From Bryoerythrophyllum caledonicum (lineage: Eukaryota; Streptophyta; Bryopsida; Pottiales; Pottiaceae): a stretch of 64,000 bases of DNA. Shown piece by piece: positions 62,102-64,000 of this stretch (position 1 is its first letter; every line of letters begins with the position of its first letter). The translations under genes were made by a program, and so were the position numbers. The stretch lies in the NCBI GenBank assembly GCA_963971425.1, contig OZ020516.1, positions 15,860,593-15,924,592 on the forward strand. The letters run 5' to 3'. The notes below the pieces were generated by a model. That model was not told the origin of the DNA and did not search any database. It saw only the letters and a list, made by a program, of their open reading frames with translations.

Positions 62102-62640
62102 TACAAATGCATGCACTTCCGGTTGAGATACTAGTCATGGAGGAGAATTCATTTTCTTCCTCGAAAGTATGTGGATTATGACCTGCTCGTGAAGGTCGAT
62201 GATGACTACAGAGGCTGTGTCCCTCTTGAGTGTAAGCTGATCCTGGACCTGAACAAAATATGACGTAAGGACACTATTCCCGTCCCATTCACTGCACCCA
62301 AGATGGTGATTGAGAGTCACCAGTGGGCATTCTCTTCGCAGTCGAGCGTCATGGAGATCCTGGTTATGGATTTTATTGGTTGGGCCCGTAAGAGTCGATC
62401 CAAAAAATGGGATATGCCGGTATGTGTACCCAGCGCACGGTATTCTTTAGTAAAAGGCGAAAGAATAGTTCGCTCTGCGCTGTGCACCCGGATCATTCAA
62501 CTTCCGATTCGTTCCAGGATTAATATACCGTGCCGCGCCAAAGAATTTGACATTCCTCGTGGGATGGTATCCTTCTGAAGGAGCCTTGGAAGAGTTCATT
62601 TCACATGTCTGATGGTTCTCAGATTGCTGGCGAAGGGTAC
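62102..62640 (+). other. Unrecognised coding-like stretch
   Basis: Protein-like runs are seen (LPRKYVDYDLLVKVDDDYRG, CVPLECKLILDLNK at about 62155-62265, and a 91-codon frame at 62303-62578), separated by a stop and a frame change. I cannot assign a family; a decayed gene or element is likely. Confidence 0.25.
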
Positions 62641-62780
62641 AGTTCTTGCCCTTAGGGTTTTACGGTATAGAGTTTGAGAGTTGTGTTCATGTGTCATGGT
62701 TAGCACCACAAGGTTTCTGCTTGCAGTTGATTTTACAGAGCAATACACACTACAGTTGTGATTCTATGATTGTTACGTTT

Positions 62781-62990
62781 AGAAGAAGAAGAAGAAGAAG
62801 AAGAAGAAGAAGAAGAAGAAGAAGAAGAAGAAGAAGAAGAAGAAGAAGAACGCCGATCCTGGAAGGAGACCGGCGTGAATAAAATGTCTGTTTGTTTCAC
62901 TACTAAGACCATGCCTACCGGACAAGGAATTAGCAATATGGAACTATTTCCCCCTCTCGAGAGTAGACACTATGTAACAAATAACCAACA
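62781..62990 (-). repeat. SINE-like repeat with long (TTC)n tail
   Basis: (GAA)n at 62781-62850 on the plus strand is the tail. Upstream of it, reading minus, come GGCGTTC, CGCCGGTCTCC, TTTATTCACGCC, GGAAATAGTTCCATA and TTACATAGTGTC, matching the 36031-36240 copy. The long uniform triplet run produces poly-Glu and poly-Arg frames with no meaning. Confidence 0.65.
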
Positions 62991-63257
62991 ACTCATGAAA
63001 CCGACCGTAACAAGAAATGAATGCAAGGGGAAAAAAATGGGGGGGAGGGAAGGGATAGGGGGGGAAACAATTTTAATAGGATGTTTGTAAGGGAGGTCTT
63101 TGGTAGGCATAGAGTGAGAGGGTAGGTGAGGGAGGGTAGGTGTGATTTTATGGGGTGTCTTGAATGTCTTGGAGGGTTTGGTTGTTTTCAATTTTACGTT
63201 TATGTAGCAGTATGGACATAGCATGTTGAATAGCAATGATATATGCCACATTTAAGT

Positions 63258-63303
63258 AAATCTGGACTTTTGAAAGTCTAGATTGGTCAAAGTCCAGATT
63301 TAT
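63258..63303. repeat. Short perfect hairpin
   Basis: AAATCTGGACTTT and AAAGTCCAGATTT, a 13-bp perfect inverted repeat, enclose a 20-base loop that itself contains an AGTCTAGATT variant of the arm. Confidence 0.7.
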
Positions 63304-63416
63304 TGAAGGAAAATCTAACGAAATATGATATAGAGGTGCTTCGTAAGATCCTATGATCTAACAAAGATGGTCAATAAATTTTGAAAGTTAGAAGCTTCAC
63401 AAGAGAAACAATTAAT

Positions 63417-64000
63417 AAATTGTAGGAATGTGTGATGTAGCAAGTGACCTTGCAAGGATAGGAGAATCATAGTAGAAGTGACCTTGCATCACAGGTTAGG
63501 AAGATCCTACTATCACCATTTATTAGTAGTAGTAGAAGTGAGAAGAATAATGTATTTATTGCATCTACAGTGAGAAACAAACGTAGCATGTAAGCAGTTC
63601 CAGCAGAAACAGAAGTATTTGAGGGGTAATACATTATAAAGAAATTATGACATCGCCTAGGTTTATGTATAAAAGTTATCAAACATGTGAGCATCTTACA
63701 TAGGCAGCTAGAAGAAATAGGACCGTAAGATCCTGCTATCTCGCTGGAAGAGTTTTAAGGAAATTACCAGATAATAGTACTGCTTAAATTGCATCAAATG
63801 GCAGGAAAGAAACGCACCAAACTAGCAGTTAACGGTAGGATCAACAGTATCTGAAGAGAGCTCATACATTGTCGACAATTAATGACAACGTCGAATTGAA
63901 TGCATTATAATTAAAATAGATGTAAACATTTATCATAGACAGCAAGGAGCAGCAGGATCGTAGGATCCTACTATCTTGCTGGAAGAGTTCAAGAAAAAGA
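63417..64000. repeat. Diverged repeats with AGGATCCTACTATC motif
   Basis: AAGATCCTRCTATC with CTTGCTGGAAGAGTT following occurs at about 63730 and 63960, with a related AAGATCCTACTATCACC at 63502. The spacing is about 230 bp. There is no coding frame. The array runs off the window edge. Confidence 0.4.

Noticed and set aside
62646-63090. ORFs rich in poly-Arg, poly-Glu and poly-Ser
   Set aside because: They are translations of the (GAA)n run at 62781-62850 in different frames, not genes.

Overview
The window is nuclear DNA from a land plant. The strongest clue to lineage is a two-exon gene for the plastid RNA polymerase alpha subunit (rpoA, 22895-24267) carrying an N-terminal transit-peptide exon. 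A nuclear rpoA is established for mosses such as Physcomitrella, whose plastid genome has lost the gene, so a moss is the best guess; the species cannot be named from this sequence. Genes are sparse, spliced and GC-rich, and lie in AT-rich DNA filled with transposon debris.

Five host genes look whole. They are an intronless LysM-domain GPI-anchored protein (15237-16034), nuclear rpoA (22895-24267), an N-terminal-C2-domain protein with nine exons (28612-32722), a small SWIB-domain protein (46234-46994), and a group IV-type calcium-dependent protein kinase with twelve exons (52166-56194). Host remnants are a broken laccase (about 3008-6361) and a short glutathione synthetase-like fragment (about 61560-61800). 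A small divergent gene at 28137-28560 (minus) and a short ORF at 60743-60949 are only possible.

By region: 0.2-3 kb holds a Tc1-like relic, an endonuclease-like fragment and foldback MITEs. 3-6.4 kb is the laccase relic, with a 550-bp foldback element inside it. 6.5-14.2 kb is dominated by TTAA-flanked non-coding elements, plus a Tourist-like MITE. 15-16 kb is the LysM gene, followed by short repeats. 17.5-20.6 kb holds unrecognised coding-like relics and a diverged 125-bp repeat set. 22.9-24.3 kb is rpoA. 24.9-28.1 kb holds more TTAA elements and two MITEs. 28.1-32.7 kb is the C2-domain gene. 32.7-36.7 kb is AT-rich with SINE-like repeats. 36.7-46.1 kb is one retroelement fossil with about 1-kb direct repeats at its ends, and its left repeat is split by a 3-kb pogo/Tigger DNA transposon. 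46.2-47 kb is the SWIB gene. 48.6-51 kb is nested MITEs. 51-56.2 kb is the kinase gene. 56.5-60.2 kb holds repeats around a Tc1-like transposon, and 60-64 kb holds relics and simple repeats.

The host genes do not form a pathway. rpoA serves plastid transcription, the LysM protein is a probable cell-surface glycan-binding protein, and the kinase decodes calcium signals. The most informative structures are organelle-to-nucleus gene transfer with the intron exactly at the targeting/body junction, an ancient exon duplication in the C2-domain gene, two nested insertions whose pre-insertion sites are preserved elsewhere in the window, and a large TTAA/CCC-ended element family. All calls were made by eye; no database search was run.
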